A stretch of DNA of 64,000 bases from Heliocidaris erythrogramma (taxonomy: Eukaryota > Echinodermata > Echinoidea > Camarodonta > Echinometridae), in NCBI GenBank assembly GCA_025617745.1, contig CM046866.1, forward strand, positions 13,647,725 through 13,711,724, written 5' to 3'. This document shows, one piece after another, positions 8,872-20,714 of the stretch. The translations under genes were made by a program, and so were the position numbers. The notes beneath the pieces are model-generated. The model was not told the DNA's origin. It did no database searches and worked only from the letters and a program-made list of their open reading frames with translations. Numbering within the stretch: position 1 is the stretch's first letter; the number at the start of each line of letters is the position of its first letter.

Positions 8872-10437
8872 TCACGTTATTGGGGAAACAAAACTTAAAT
8901 CAGTCCTCCTTAAATCGGCAACCTGCTTGACCTGCGTGTACCCCGCCACCTCCATGACTTCACCGCAATACTTCTGTATCTCCTTAACGACGGGAAATGC
9001 CACGTGATGACGCCAAGCCTGCGCATTGGCCGAAGAGTTTCTATGCGTGGAATAGATGTCATGTGCGTCACTCAAGGTGCTTTCACGCGTATTCTCCTTG
9101 ATCCAGTTATACACATTGGCGGGGACATCACCCATTCCCGCGAATTTGTAGAGAGTCCTTGTCCACCCTGCCGGATCGGTGGCAATGTCCTCATACCTTA
9201 CCCTGAGGTACCTATCCCGGAGGAGTCCCGGGTTCTTTTGTACAAAGTTAAAGTTGTGTCTCATCCTACGGCAGATGTAGGCTGCGTCGTGACTGAGACT
9301 CTTGCCCAGGGACAATGCTTTGGCTTTTCCCGGATGCTCCTTTGATCTAGAGGACAGTGTCCCTCGAGGGTCGCGCAAGAGGTGGATGATCTTCAGGTTG
9401 ATGCCTTTGTCTTGCAGCAACGGTCGCAAGGACTCTACGCTGTATAAACGAATGAGTTTCACCACTTTGTGTGGATATACGTTACAGAGACTGGTCATTG
9501 TTTCGCCTTCAAGAGGCCCGCATCTCTTGACGGCACTTGATTTCATTTTATTGTAGTCCATATTCGTCACACACAGGGGCGGTGAACAAAGCACCTTACT
9601 GGACATTCTGTGCAGCGTCTCGTTGTTGTAAAAGTCGGTGAGGTAAGGAGTTCTGTCGAAACGACATTTCAGTACATTTCCGAGGAGAGAGGAAGCGTTT
9701 GGATAAATATTTTTCTTAATTTCAAGAAGTTTCAAGGGTTCAAAATGGAAGAAGACCCATGGGTTCTGGTTGAAGATTTGGCCCAAGAAACTAGACCCTG
9801 ATCGTCTTTGAGTGACGATCAGGAGATGAACTGGTAGGACCCTGCTCGTCGCCTCCTCTGTCCCAGGGGCTTCTCCACTCTGTGACTTCGCAGACTCATC
9901 ATTGTATTTGAGAGTCTGGAACTGAGACATTTTGTAATCCAGGACGGCCATAGTTCGGTCATTCTCTGCACCTTTTTTTTCCTGGGGCTTCTCGACGGAA
10001 CTTTTACTAGGTTTTGATTTCGCGGTGTCTTTAACAGCCTCAGTCTTGGTCACATTGTTCCCTTCCAGTGAAGCTGGTGCTATCCCATCCTTCACCACTA
10101 CCTCATGCGTCTTGTCTTCGACTTTACGATCACCGCCGTGATCATCCACTTCGTCGTCATCCATGAACTCGCCGTCGTCCCAGAAGATCGGCACACGATA
10201 TTTTTCCTTCTCGCTCTTACTCACTTCCTTGACGGCCTTTGGTACTATCCTGGTATCTGCAACAGGCGCCGACTTCAGGACACTGTTCTGTAGTAGCCGC
10301 CTCGTCTCCCCGTCGTTGCGCGTCAGGTAGTCGGTGAACGCAGCGCGCATGTCACGTGGTGGGAAGACAACGGAGCATGCGCAGATGAACGTGAGAGCCG
10401 CGAAGAAGTAGCAGCATCTCCTTCGTCTAGGCATCAT
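8872..10437 (-). CDS. Golgi carbohydrate (Gal/GlcNAc) 6-O-sulfotransferase, CHST1/3-like
   Basis: Encodes 521 residues and is predicted to move sulfate from PAPS to the 6-OH of galactose or N-acetylhexosamine on glycans in the Golgi lumen. A basic start (MMPRRRR) precedes a signal-anchor segment at residues 8-25, as in type II Golgi enzymes. The 5'-phosphosulfate loop is RRSGSSF near 211-217 and the 3'-phosphate site is LLRDPRGTLSSR near 353-364, both typical of the GlcNAc/Gal/GalNAc 6-O-sulfotransferase family. N-glycosylation sequons (NVT, NASS, NETL, NSSA) are present. Family members are usually near 400-530 residues; here an acidic, Lys-rich stem of about 175 residues separates the anchor from the catalytic domain. 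Start choice: ATG at 10,437 has A at -3. Another in-frame ATG lies at 10,455, just inside a splice acceptor (pyrimidine tract then TAG, exon from 10,457). The frame stays open upstream to 10,614, but that part looks intronic. The catalytic part is uninterrupted. Exact donor and acceptor sugar cannot be told. Confidence 0.9.
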   Translation of the reverse strand: MMPRRRRCCYFFAALTFICACSVVFPPRDMRAAFTDYLTRNDGETRRLLQNSVLKSAPVADTRIVPKAVKEVSKSEKEKYRVPIFWDDGEFMDDDEVDDHGGDRKVEDKTHEVVVKDGIAPASLEGNNVTKTEAVKDTAKSKPSKSSVEKPQEKKGAENDRTMAVLDYKMSQFQTLKYNDESAKSQSGEAPGTEEATSRVLPVHLLIVTQRRSGSSFLGQIFNQNPWVFFHFEPLKLLEIKKNIYPNASSLLGNVLKCRFDRTPYLTDFYNNETLHRMSSKVLCSPPLCVTNMDYNKMKSSAVKRCGPLEGETMTSLCNVYPHKVVKLIRLYSVESLRPLLQDKGINLKIIHLLRDPRGTLSSRSKEHPGKAKALSLGKSLSHDAAYICRRMRHNFNFVQKNPGLLRDRYLRVRYEDIATDPAGWTRTLYKFAGMGDVPANVYNWIKENTRESTLSDAHDIYSTHRNSSANAQAWRHHVAFPVVKEIQKYCGEVMEVAGYTQVKQVADLRRTDLSFVSPIT

Positions 10438-10455
10438 TGTGACACGGTCTAGCAT

Positions 10456-10485
10456 ACCTAGAAAGCATAAAAGATAAAGAACAAT
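10456..10485 (-). promoter_or_regulatory. Splice acceptor before the sulfotransferase coding exon
   Basis: On the minus strand, TTTATCTTTTATGCTTTCTAG is a pyrimidine-rich tract ending in AG at 10,459-10,458. The exon would begin with GT and then ATG at 10,455. This implies at least one upstream, probably 5'-UTR, exon that was not identified. Confidence 0.6.
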
Positions 10486-10559
10486 CATTAAAGTTGACGA
10501 ATGATATTGAAATTCCAGAATTCCCCCTATCAGCATGGTCTGAAGAAATAGTGTCACAA

Positions 10560-11020
10560 ACGGTGTGGTCAAACAGTGGATTTGGAACACTTTCACTGAG
10601 TTCACGATGTACAAATATTTTTGTTCACACTGTTTTCACACTGTGGCCATAGAGCTAATCATATTGCACCACATACCAGTCACAGAGAGGGTAATAAACA
10701 CAAAGTATAGTATTAAAAATGTAAATGCACCTTGTGTGACAGAGTTACACACTGTGAAACCAGTTTCACCACAGAGAGAACCATAATTTGAATGCACAAC
10801 ACTGTTAACACATAATGGATTCTGAACATGTTCATAGTGTAAAAATATGAGAACATAATATGTGACACGCTGTGACATACCGTGACAATGTGACCACAGG
10901 GAGAACCACAAAATGTACGCGGAACAGTGTGAAAACAGAATAGATTTTAACTATCTTCAGTGCAAAAAAAGTGAGCATACTGTGTGACACAGTAATGTGT
11001 CACAGCATCGGTGGTCACAG
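10560..11020. repeat. Degenerate CACTGTG-rich repeat, about three copies
   Basis: Blocks that pair an ATGGATTCTGAACATGTTCA-like part with a TGTGACAC/CACTGTG-rich part recur near 10,573, 10,814 and 10,942. Short inverted forms such as TGTGACACAG/TGTGTCACAG are frequent inside. It lies upstream of, or in the intron of, the sulfotransferase gene on the same stretch. No family is recognised. Confidence 0.55.
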
Positions 11021-12860
11021 ATAAATTAACAGGGGAAGACATTCTTTCCAAATGGGGGTAGGGCCATAGGAGAGAACGAAATGTAACTGATAGTGGGCGG
11101 GGGGAGTCAATTCAATCACTATTATTGCCGTGAACCCACTGAAAGTTGTATACAATTTTTTTTAAATTCTTGGCCATCAAAGGGCACAGACGGGAGGGGT
11201 GTGCGTCTGCACCAATTGCTGGCTACGCCACATCATTACCGATCAATATCACCCAATAATTCGTCTGCTCTCTGATCATGTCACATGTGTAATTAATTAT
11301 AATGACACCGCTAACTGCCAGTGTATGACAAGTTTAATCCCACCCGTTACAATTGACATAAACATTAATATGAAACCTCGTTATAATAACAACTACTGAA
11401 AAACAAAACAAAAGGCGTAGCCAAAAGTCCTAAGGAACTAACAGCTGGTATCAATCCAGCTATTGAGAACTATATCCCTGATTCATCTTTCCTGTCTTAC
11501 TAGGGAACCTTGGGGTGAATATGTGACTCGTTATTATTCCGTTCCATTATTCCACACATCTAAAATTCGGTGAAGGTTGGTCGATTGCTATAATTATGGG
11601 GACAAAATCCTCACAACTCTTACACAATGTGCTTTTATCATTTTCCACTGCCCTTATCAAAACCCACAATCGTGACTGATTAAATGTTAAAAGAGGTCAT
11701 CTTCTTTTTGTGAGAGGGACGAAGGCTTTAATAAAAGTTTTTATCACAAGGAGCGCAATATAATATTATTGTACATTGTAATTTTATTGACTGATGTGTT
11801 GGGCATTCCGGAGAAAGTGTTATACTAGTTGAAAGTAAAAATATAGGCCTTTTCGATATTCTTTCAATGATGGAGACCTCATGTGAAAGAAATTTCCACT
11901 TTGTATTTCTCCATGACACATGGGAGGGGGGGGGGGGGGCAAAGAGAGGAGAAGATCACGCCTCTTTCCCATTTGGTCACGCTGCTACCTCACAATGTCA
12001 TCCACTGCAGTAACACCAATGCCCCCCCCCCCCCCCCCCCCCCCACAGTAATGACTGGACCAAGCTACAAGCTACCCCTCTGGGCGAAGTGATGGAAAGC
12101 CGTGATAACCCCCATTTTTTAACGATTCTTTTCTTCCGATAAATCCTTAAAAATAAATGATGATCTATGTGCAGGTAATATTCAAAGAACTGTTTACATT
12201 AGAGCTCTCGACAATAATGTCGCAACGGGTTTTAAACTACGGAAGTCTGTGACATCTAAATGTGTTTGCCCTGACTGCTTCCCTCCGTGACAGGCTCCTC
12301 CTCATTGATCCGTCATAAGATTTGCCCTACATCATTCAAGCTCATCGTCAAAGCCAAGCTTGACAACCTTTCCCAAACACATCAGGGGTTTTTGTTCGTG
12401 GGATAAACATACTTGACAGTTCTCGACCAGCTGTTACGATGCCGAACCTCACCCGCCCTCAGCTGTGAGGTCCATGTCGGAGACAAGGTTTCACCTTTGC
12501 ATCGCGGTGTCTCGAGCAGAGACCCAGAGACATTCTTGTATTATCAACTTGATCATCCTCATCATTATCTACAAAAATCCTCATCATTTCATCTATCAGT
12601 CATCAACATCGTAATCGTTGCCATCGCCATCGTCATCATGATCACCATCATCATCATGATCATTATCATGCACCACCATCATCATTATCATAATTATCAT
12701 CACCATCATCATTATCGTCATATAACATCGTAATCGTCGCCATCGCCGTCTTCATCATGATCATGCACCACCATCATCATTATCATCATTATTATCATCA
12801 CCACCATGCTAGAGCTCCTGTGAGTTATGTGCTGACAGGGTTGTCCCTTGAATTGTCAGT
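11021..12860. other. Noncoding stretch with microsatellites
   Basis: No credible gene. It contains a G-run at 11,922-11,939, a C-run at 12,018-12,044, and an impure (CAT/ATC)n tract at 12,545-12,805 that opens His/Ile-rich frames with no gene value. Confidence 0.6.
12545..12805. repeat. (CAT)n/(ATC)n microsatellite
   Basis: Imperfect trinucleotide repeat of CATCAT/ATCATC in two blocks that share a segment (AACATCGTAATCGT at 12,605 and 12,724), which suggests a local duplication. Confidence 0.85.
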
Positions 12861-12861
12861 A

Positions 12862-13132
12862 AACGGAGTAGCAAGAGGGCACCAGGGACCAAAAAAAATT
12901 TCGCCAAACCTTCAAAAATCGCTCAGTAAGGGGTTATGGGGGCCCAGTTTCCCTCCATAATTCCCTGACAAGCAAAAAAAAAAAAAAAAAAAGGTCTTCA
13001 CTCTAAAGGGGGGGGGGGGCACAATCGAGAAAATGGCGGATCGTCCATGGTCATAATTCATACTTCTCTTCCAAAGGGGGGGGGGGGGCACGGGCCGGCT
13101 GTGCCCCCGCCCCCTGGATCCGCCAATGGGTC
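12862..13132 (+). repeat. Dispersed G-run repeat, copy A
   Basis: Ordered blocks: a CGCTCAGTAAGGGGTTATGG-like part, CCCTCCATAATTCCCTGACA, an A-run, a G-run then CACAATCGAGAAAATGG, TCTTCCAAA, a second G-run, CACGGGCCGG, and an end at CTGGATCCGCC. Copies with the same order lie at 52,978-53,270 and 54,158-54,388, and an inverted, rearranged one at 30,704-30,981. No protein is coded. It is likely a non-autonomous element of unknown class. Confidence 0.75.
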
Positions 13133-16020
13133 CAATATTCTGACTGAAATTCAACAAGACCTAAATGTATATATATGTCTAGTGCATCATGGCTCTCTTT
13201 CGCTTTCGTTCTCGTGGACCTTCAGTCAATTGAGCGTCTGAGTCTCATGGAACAAAACAACAATGCATGACGTGATGTCATCCACAAAAATGATATAAAT
13301 TCAACCTGCGTGAAATGGCAAATATGATTATTTAAAAACATGAAGACTAAACTAAAAGCACCACCTTCACGTTTTTTTTCCTTCAAATTTCTTCTAATAT
13401 GCCCCTTTCTGAGTACACGCAAGCTGCGCAGCGTGTGAAGGGATGCCAACATTGTGCATCATTTTTGTCTCCTTTACTTGGTGTTTGTTTGTTTAGTGGA
13501 TATTTCTCTCACTATTCTACGAGACAAAGTGAGCTAATAGAGAAAAATGAGAGGTCGTGCCCTTCTTCACGGATATAAGTGGTTTTTGATTACGTGCACA
13601 GTTGTTGTTCAATTTACTGCTGCTGTTCCGATGGTGGTGTTACTAGATATACCATTGTATACGATCCCCATTCCCCAACATCAGTGAAATAGCCTAAGAA
13701 CAATAATATCTGGGCAGTCATTTCACTATTCAGTAAGGTATGATTAAAGAACATGTTGGGGATTTTATTCTACAAAATGGAACTTGTTAGGTTTATTTTC
13801 TAAATATCCGAAGTCCATTTTAGATTTATCCTGTAATGTAAACTAATTTGTAGAAAGAAATTGCAAGATGGGTGCTCATTTTTGATAACAGGTTTGTGGT
13901 ATAGGATTCTTGATTTATGATTTTACTCTAGTTTTCATCTAAAGAAGGTAAACTTATAGCATATACTGACATTAAAACCCGTAAAGATGAGTGCTGATAT
14001 TTCCTTTAGCATTGTACAATATTCTTGGCCATTAACCATCCCCTCATACATTGTACTAGGTGAGGTTTATGAAAAAATACACAAAAGAACACAATATAAG
14101 TCCCAAGCCTTTGCTTAAGAGTTTGGTCTTACATTCTTTCAGATATGGTTGTTAAACCGTCCCTATCCCTGTATGACCACTTTCTTCACAAAATAATAAA
14201 CAACACTGCGTTTTATGAAACCATATATTTTCGCTCTTTTTGCGTTATACAATCCCCCACACTGCCATTACTGTGCCCCCTCATGCCTACATAAATAGAT
14301 GTTATAATACCAATCTTTCATGTCTTATACTCTCCAAGAGAGCGGGTGCCCATACACCTACAACTTTTAACTAATTTAGCAAAGACAAAAACAAAAGGAG
14401 TTACTATTCAACATTTTGAAATATAATTAGTTGAAATGTTTGTCAATAATTTGTGTCAGAATGGCAGAATGACAAGCAAAACAAAAAAAAGGTTCTTATG
14501 AAGTTCAGAGCCATATTTACTGTATCAAAGTTATCTGATTCCCCGAGAAAGAACTTCGAAAATTTGACAAACAGCTTATGCTTTGGGTAGAACTTAGAAG
14601 CGGTAAAACGAATTTTGTGGAGGGGCACATCCCCCCTCCCATCTGCCTTTGTACGTTGAGGTTTAATGTGTGCGAATTGGGTAAACCATTGCTTAGACCG
14701 CTATCCCTACTCCCTACTCACTAAGGAAGAGTGACATTGATGTTGATCATTCCATTTTTATTTTAGAGAAATCGTACAAACCCGGCGAGAGAGGCACCAA
14801 TGTCATTAAACACGCAGTGATGAATGACGGCTCTCCTGAAAAAAAAAACAAGGGGGGGGGGGGGTATTCTACCACCATGAATGTTCGTTTGCAGAACGCG
14901 AATGTTTAAAGCCGAAAAGTCAAACCAAGTTCAATCTAATTTCGAAACACGCCACACCCTTTACATTTCTGAAGGTAATCATGAGGGCTGTACAATGTTA
15001 ATACTAACTTCGTCCAAAATAAAAATATCTGGCACATAATTATTATGTTGATAAAAGTGGAACAATGTGAGGCAAATATGAGACTGGGAAAAAGTAAAGG
15101 AAGAAACTCAATAAAAAGGGAAAAGGGAATTTAAAGGGGGAAAAAAAAACAAATGTGGGTTAAATCTTGGCAGAGTTTCAGCAGGGGAAGGATAAAATTC
15201 AATTCCATCAGTGACGGTGTAATAAGATCCTATATTTTATAACAACACGCTGAATCGGTAGAGAGGTATAAGACCAGGGAATTTCAATCTTTAGTATCAT
15301 GGTATTGGACCGAGTGAAAGCATGGACAACAAAATTGAATCAAATCAAAATAATTTTGCATCAGAAAACAGAAAAAATATCAATTAAAGTCAGAGTTTCT
15401 AATTTCTTAATAGATGATAGAAGAGCAATAATAGAAAAATTCTAAAATACATTCTTTTTTCCAAAGTAGATATTTTTTTTTTATCTGAGTATACAAAGAA
15501 AATTTATTAAGACAACTAATATTTTCGACGGAATTAAACAATTATTTCCTTCCCTTCTTCCCCCAGGTTAACATGTATTTCTCCAAGAAAAATGGACTCG
15601 AAGACAAGCAAAAGTTAAAGAGTAAAACATAATTCATATTCAATACACAGGTCAATATACCTATTTACGAATTAATGCGATAGTCATGATAGAGATTGGA
15701 GGAGAAAATGAACAAAATACTAAAAAGGCAGATAACAAGGGATAGTGCAACGACGCTGTAATTCATCATCTATTCATAACAGGTCATTGTGTATCCTTTG
15801 TCACGCAATCATGTAAATATTCGGAGTTGTAGCCATAGCAACCACGTGAGATAGACGCAGACGGTCAACTAATTTATAATGCTTCAATGCCAATGGATTC
15901 AAATTCAACCTTTCAGTCTTTCACCAGTACAACATATTCAGGACATTCTTTTGTCCTTATAAAGAGTGAATACGAGCAGACGATCGTCCAATTTATTTTC
16001 CCGCCAAACCGCACTGACAC
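13133..16020. other. Noncoding stretch, no feature seen
   Basis: AT-rich and low-complexity sequence. A G-run sits near 14,852. No open frame shows a recognisable domain, and no LINE or MITE boundary was found. Confidence 0.5.
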
Positions 16021-16024
16021 AAAC

Positions 16025-16104
16025 TTTAAGGCCCGAATTCACAAAGGAGGTTTGGTTTTAACCTTACCCATGGTTTAAACCCCCTTTGTGAATTCGGGCC
16101 TAAA
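16025..16104. mobile_element. Short fold-back (palindromic) element
   Basis: The arms TTTAAGGCCCGAATTCACAA and its near-exact complement (ending TTGTGAATTCGGGCCTAAA) face each other around a loop of about 25 nt. The stem is about 28 bp with one mismatch and one bulge. This is typical of a tiny palindromic MITE; no other copy was found in this window. Confidence 0.7.
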
Positions 16105-17350
16105 TCTCCACCCTTATTTTCGATGTATAGTCCTTGAAATGACATATAGGGCATGCACGTATAATAGAACGAACGAATGTTGCGTGACTTGTGTAAATGT
16201 TCGCTGCTGTGTTTTTGTGGCAAAGTGCAATCGTATTGCCAAAGAAAACTAAATATCGGAAGTTGTAATTAGCCCCCCTCCCACCCCGCCCCCTCATTTT
16301 AGAGTTCGAAAAGGTTGATCGGAAACACACATCTACCCTTTTAATGCCGTGCAGGGGCACCTCAGGCTCAGTAACGATAAAAATGACTTGACATCTTTAT
16401 CAATATCACTTTACAGCTAAATTTGGGTTCAGGTAGTGAAACTGCATTTTGAAAGAAACTGGCTAAAGTTACGGGCTTTATCATGAAGCAAATGGGTTAT
16501 ATGGACCAGCAAAATGAATACAAACAAACTAACAAAAACTTGCTGACAAAACTCCCATTAATTTTGCACGCATAAGACGGCGTATCAAACACGTTTGTCG
16601 GGATTTGTAGACGAGCTCAATTTCTTCCCACTTCTTTGCCCATTATAATCTTATTCAGATTTTATTGCTGTTTTCAATCATATTAACATAATTTACATAA
16701 TACTCTAGTGCATAACATAATATGAATACAATAATAACAAAATATAACAATTATTTTTTCCATAGATGTGGCACAATATCAATTTAAAAAAAAAATGATG
16801 CACAAATATTGACCTATTAAGTGGTGTTGAAAACAGTTGGGCATGTTTAAAAGCAAAGCTTGTATATTACATGTCCAGTAACTTATATAACTTAATCACG
16901 AGTGGGTCGTTCAATAATATTAAATATATAAGAATCGTATGGTGGATATCACTTATTTGAATATTTTGTTTGATTTTATGAGAACTTATTTGGCATTGGC
17001 TATCTCACAGAAACGAAATAAATCCTTAAGATTTTTTTTTTCGTTTTATACTCTAAATTATTAGGCACCCCCTACATCGCTCCTTTCTAAGCCCCCCCCC
17101 CCCCCGAATACATACACACATTCTCACACTACGCAGCGCTAGTCTGCATGCACAGATTCTATTTTGACACTAAAAACACAATTCCATAAAGCACTGATCC
17201 GACCATAACTTTGCCAGTCTCTTACATGGCCTATGGACTTCCATTGGACTGCAGTCCCCATAGTCTACAACCATACCCTCTGTTACTCGTTACGACTGAA
17301 AAGGGTTTGTGCCTGTAAACTAGCGCATTGCTAAGAATATCTGGGCAGCC
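16105..17350. other. Noncoding stretch, no feature seen
   Basis: AT-rich, with a C-run near 17,093. No frame has recognisable content. Confidence 0.5.
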
Positions 17351-17472
17351 TTTCATCAACTGTTTTGTCAGTGATTTTTACCGACAAATTTGCTCTCATC
17401 CAATCAGATGCAAGGATTTCAGTAGCTTATAACAGTTGTCAGTAAAAATCACTGACAAAACACTTGATGAAA
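17351..17472. mobile_element. Fold-back MITE with TGTCAGTGATTTTTACTGACA core
   Basis: The left arm starts TTTCATCAACTGTTTTGTCA and runs into a GTGATTTTTACCGACA block. The right arm is its inverse, ending CACTTGATGAAA. Arms are about 36 bp with two to three differences, around a spacer of about 50 bp. Confidence 0.75.
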
Positions 17473-19091
17473 CGCTCCCCCGGACGCCCTTTGTTTTCAG
17501 ACGAGACCAATTCAAGACGATTTATTACTCCGATAGCGGAAGCAGGAGGGAAATGCGAGATAATAAGAACAATAATAAGAACGATACGAAGGTAGACAAG
17601 AAAGAATAAACGCTGACAGGTCCCTGAGCCGCGGCTTCCGCTTCAAATTAACAGCAAAGACTATAAACTATTATATCATTACAGTAGTCACACTTTTGGT
17701 AATAGCCCTAGGCTAGGGCATTTGGGGAAAGAAAAAAAAAGTGTTCAGATTCGCGGACGCTTCTGCAGGAGTAACGGGTGACGAAGATATTCCATTTACT
17801 TGCAATCGTATTTCATATTCAGTATTTCATTTCATTTCCACAATAACAGCAAATAAATTTACAAAGGCCTGTCAGTTTACAAAAATCATTATGAGCATAG
17901 AAAAACCAACCATCAAGAATGATACTAAATCTGGCACAGAAATTCGGTTTTAAAACAAAATGAAATTTACGTTATAAGTGGTAAGTAAATAAATACTAGC
18001 TGTATTGTGGGGGAAGCCTTGGAAAGCAATGCTTGTAATTTAGTATTACAGTATTTCAGGTTGCGTAACAATATGTTGCTATGACGGCCAAACCTTGAGA
18101 TAGCTTCAGCATGTTCGGGGGCATCTTTAGTAATCACGTGGCAAGGACCGACATGGAAGTGGGGTGTGTTCAATAACAGAAAAATTAGCACAGTTCCCAA
18201 GACCCACACTGCGTTATGTTATGCTCCATTCATGTAAAGACTCACCCAATCACATTTTCATTGAAAGGGGTGGCGGGGCGTTTCCCTTAACCACCAGATT
18301 CTAGAACTGCGTCCTTCAGCATGAACTAACATGATGTGTGACAGGGTTGTTTTTGTTGGGAGGCGGCGGGGGGGGGGGGGGGGGGGTTTAGATCGAAATA
18401 CCAGAGTGTCTAAATACCAGATAGAGTCCGGATCCGGAAATATTACACGCCAACTTGTCTTCTTGTTCTATGGGGCGTAATATCGCACAAAGGACACCTT
18501 TAGCGCTATTATGGTTTGAATGAAAGAACAGCAGGGATGTTACCTATGAAGTGTCACTCTGTGTGGTGTGTTTTGAAATGTTTTGTCTAGCTCTCTGATG
18601 GATGTGGTTAATTTGGTCATTTGAATTGAAGTCTCTTATGGTTCATGCCCTTGCACATAATTATAAGGCCACGCTATTTTGTGATGCTTTTTATTTCTTA
18701 ATTCCGGCGTTTAAACGATCCATCCATCAGAATATACACTCTCATTTTCTCTCCCCTCTTTCTCTTTCTCTTCCTCTCTCTCTCTCGCCCTCCCTCTCTC
18801 TCTCTCTTTCTCTATATCTATATATCCCCATCCCTGTCTTGTCGACAGTAATATATTTATTTGTCATCCAGTCTCCTTAAAAACTCACTATCGCCCTTTT
18901 GCCGCAAAGACTGTCTTCACAAAACACCTTAAGAAATGGCAAAAGTTTTAATACTCAAACCCGAATAAAGATTATCACGTACAAGGGAGATAATACCTGA
19001 ATACGGTATGAGTGTAGCCCCTATAGGGGTCTGGGGTCGGCTCAAAGTCCAGTGCTTGCGTTGCGTCATGTAGGAATGATAACTTCTTGGG
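17473..19091. other. Noncoding stretch with CT microsatellite
   Basis: No gene seen. A G-run lies at 18,366-18,387 and a CT-rich microsatellite at 18,748-18,830. The region ends where the LINE at 19.1 kb begins. Confidence 0.5.
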
Positions 19092-20714
19092 ATGACTTGG
19101 TGGTTCAAAGGCTCGTACTGCTTCAGGTACAAGACTTGTACTCATAAAGATGTTGAGAAACTCATCATGCATTTGAGTAAAAAGTCATGCCCTCTTGATC
19201 CAATGCCAACCCATTTACTTATTAAATGTACGGACATATTACTTCCTACACTTACAAAATTGATCAACCTTTCACTTGGTAATGGTCAGTTCCCTTCCAG
19301 TTGGAAGGTAGCCTTGGTTCGACCGCTGTTGAAAAAGCAAGGTCTTGAGCTTAGTCCCAACAACTTGAGGCCAGTTAATAACCTACAGTACATATCTAAA
19401 TTAGTTGAAGGTGCTGCCACACAACAGATCCAGCAACATCTCGGTCACAATTTGCTTTTGCCTTCTTGGCAGTCTGCATACAGGCAATTTCACAGCACCG
19501 AAACAGCTCTACTTAAAATTAAGAATGATCTCTTAATGGCCATGGACAGACAGAAAGTTACATTGTTGATCTTGCTTGACTTAAGTGCAGCATTTGATAC
19601 TATTGTTCATGATGTTTTATTAGACACATTACGTACTTTTTTTGGTATTGATGGAACAGTTCTTGATTGGATCGAATCTTATCTTACTGATAGGCAGCAA
19701 AAAATACGAATTGATGATGTTGATTCAAATATTTTTAAGGTATCCCATGGTGTACCCCAAGGCTCACGCCTGGGCCCTTTACTTTTCACTTTATACACTA
19801 GCAAACTTATCAAAGACATTCAAGAAAATTTTCCTATCGTCTCTTGTCATTGCTACGCAGATGACACTCAGTTATACATTTCTTTCAATCCTAATCACGA
19901 AATGCATGAAAAAATATCAGTTTTTGAGGCATGTATTAAGTATGTACGCTCATGGATGCTTCAAAATAAACTTAAGCTAAACGAAAGTAAGACAGAATTT
20001 ATGATAATTGGAACATCCCGACAAATATCAAAACTTGATGTCACTAGCATAAGAGTCGGTAATTCAGTTGTAAATTCATCCAATACTGTAAGAAATTTGG
20101 GTGTTTGGTTTGATACCACTCTGAACATGGAGACACATATATCCAAAGTGTGTAAAGCAGCTTTCTATATGCTCTACAATCTTCGTCACATTCGAAAATA
20201 TCTAGACCAGAAAAGTGCAGAAACTTTAGTGCATGCTTATGTTATTAGTAAGATTGACTACTGCAATGGATTACTGCTTGGTTTACCAGAGTCACATACA
20301 ATGAAGCTTCAACGTATACAGAATGCCTGCGCTAGACTAGTTTGTAACTCCTCAAAATTTTGCCACATTACTCCTCTTTTAAAAACACTTCATTGGTTGC
20401 CAGTGAGGCAGCGTATTGCTTTTAAAATTCTCTTGATTGTGTTTAAGGCCTTAAATGGTCAATCTCCGAATTACATTTCTGAATTACTTACTTTAAAATC
20501 AAATCCACATTCATATAATCTCAGGAGTACAAATGACACATTGCTTCTAAAAATGCCAACTTACAGGACTAAGGTGACAATGGGAGATCGAGCTTTTTCT
20601 TGCGCAGCACCTAAGATTTGGAATAATCTTCCTTTTAACATTAGGAATTCCCATTCAGTGTGCTCTTTTAAGACTAAGTTAAAAACCCACCTGTTTGTAG
20701 AAGCTTTTCGGTAG
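19092..20714 (+). CDS. LINE reverse transcriptase (L2/CR1-like), C-terminal part
   Basis: The 540-residue uninterrupted frame from an ATG covers the RT domain. SCPLDPMPT near 32-40 is the typical entry to the RT. The first catalytic Asp lies in LLDLSAAFDT near 161-170, GVPQGS is at 220-225 and YADD is at 255-258. The C-terminal LHWLPVRQR block and the PKIWNNLP motif follow, as in L2/CR1 relatives. The endonuclease domain is lost to 5' truncation, so this copy cannot mobilise itself even though the RT is whole. The first ~20 residues may come from flanking DNA rather than the element. Confidence 0.88.
   Translation: MTWWFKGSYCFRYKTCTHKDVEKLIMHLSKKSCPLDPMPTHLLIKCTDILLPTLTKLINLSLGNGQFPSSWKVALVRPLLKKQGLELSPNNLRPVNNLQYISKLVEGAATQQIQQHLGHNLLLPSWQSAYRQFHSTETALLKIKNDLLMAMDRQKVTLLILLDLSAAFDTIVHDVLLDTLRTFFGIDGTVLDWIESYLTDRQQKIRIDDVDSNIFKVSHGVPQGSRLGPLLFTLYTSKLIKDIQENFPIVSCHCYADDTQLYISFNPNHEMHEKISVFEACIKYVRSWMLQNKLKLNESKTEFMIIGTSRQISKLDVTSIRVGNSVVNSSNTVRNLGVWFDTTLNMETHISKVCKAAFYMLYNLRHIRKYLDQKSAETLVHAYVISKIDYCNGLLLGLPESHTMKLQRIQNACARLVCNSSKFCHITPLLKTLHWLPVRQRIAFKILLIVFKALNGQSPNYISELLTLKSNPHSYNLRSTNDTLLLKMPTYRTKVTMGDRAFSCAAPKIWNNLPFNIRNSHSVCSFKTKLKTHLFVEAFR

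Noticed and set aside
10438-10614. N-terminal extension of the sulfotransferase to 580 residues
   Set aside because: The upstream codon would be TTG, and the added segment lies before a good splice acceptor. The basic start and membrane anchor fit the ATG at 10,437 (or 10,455).
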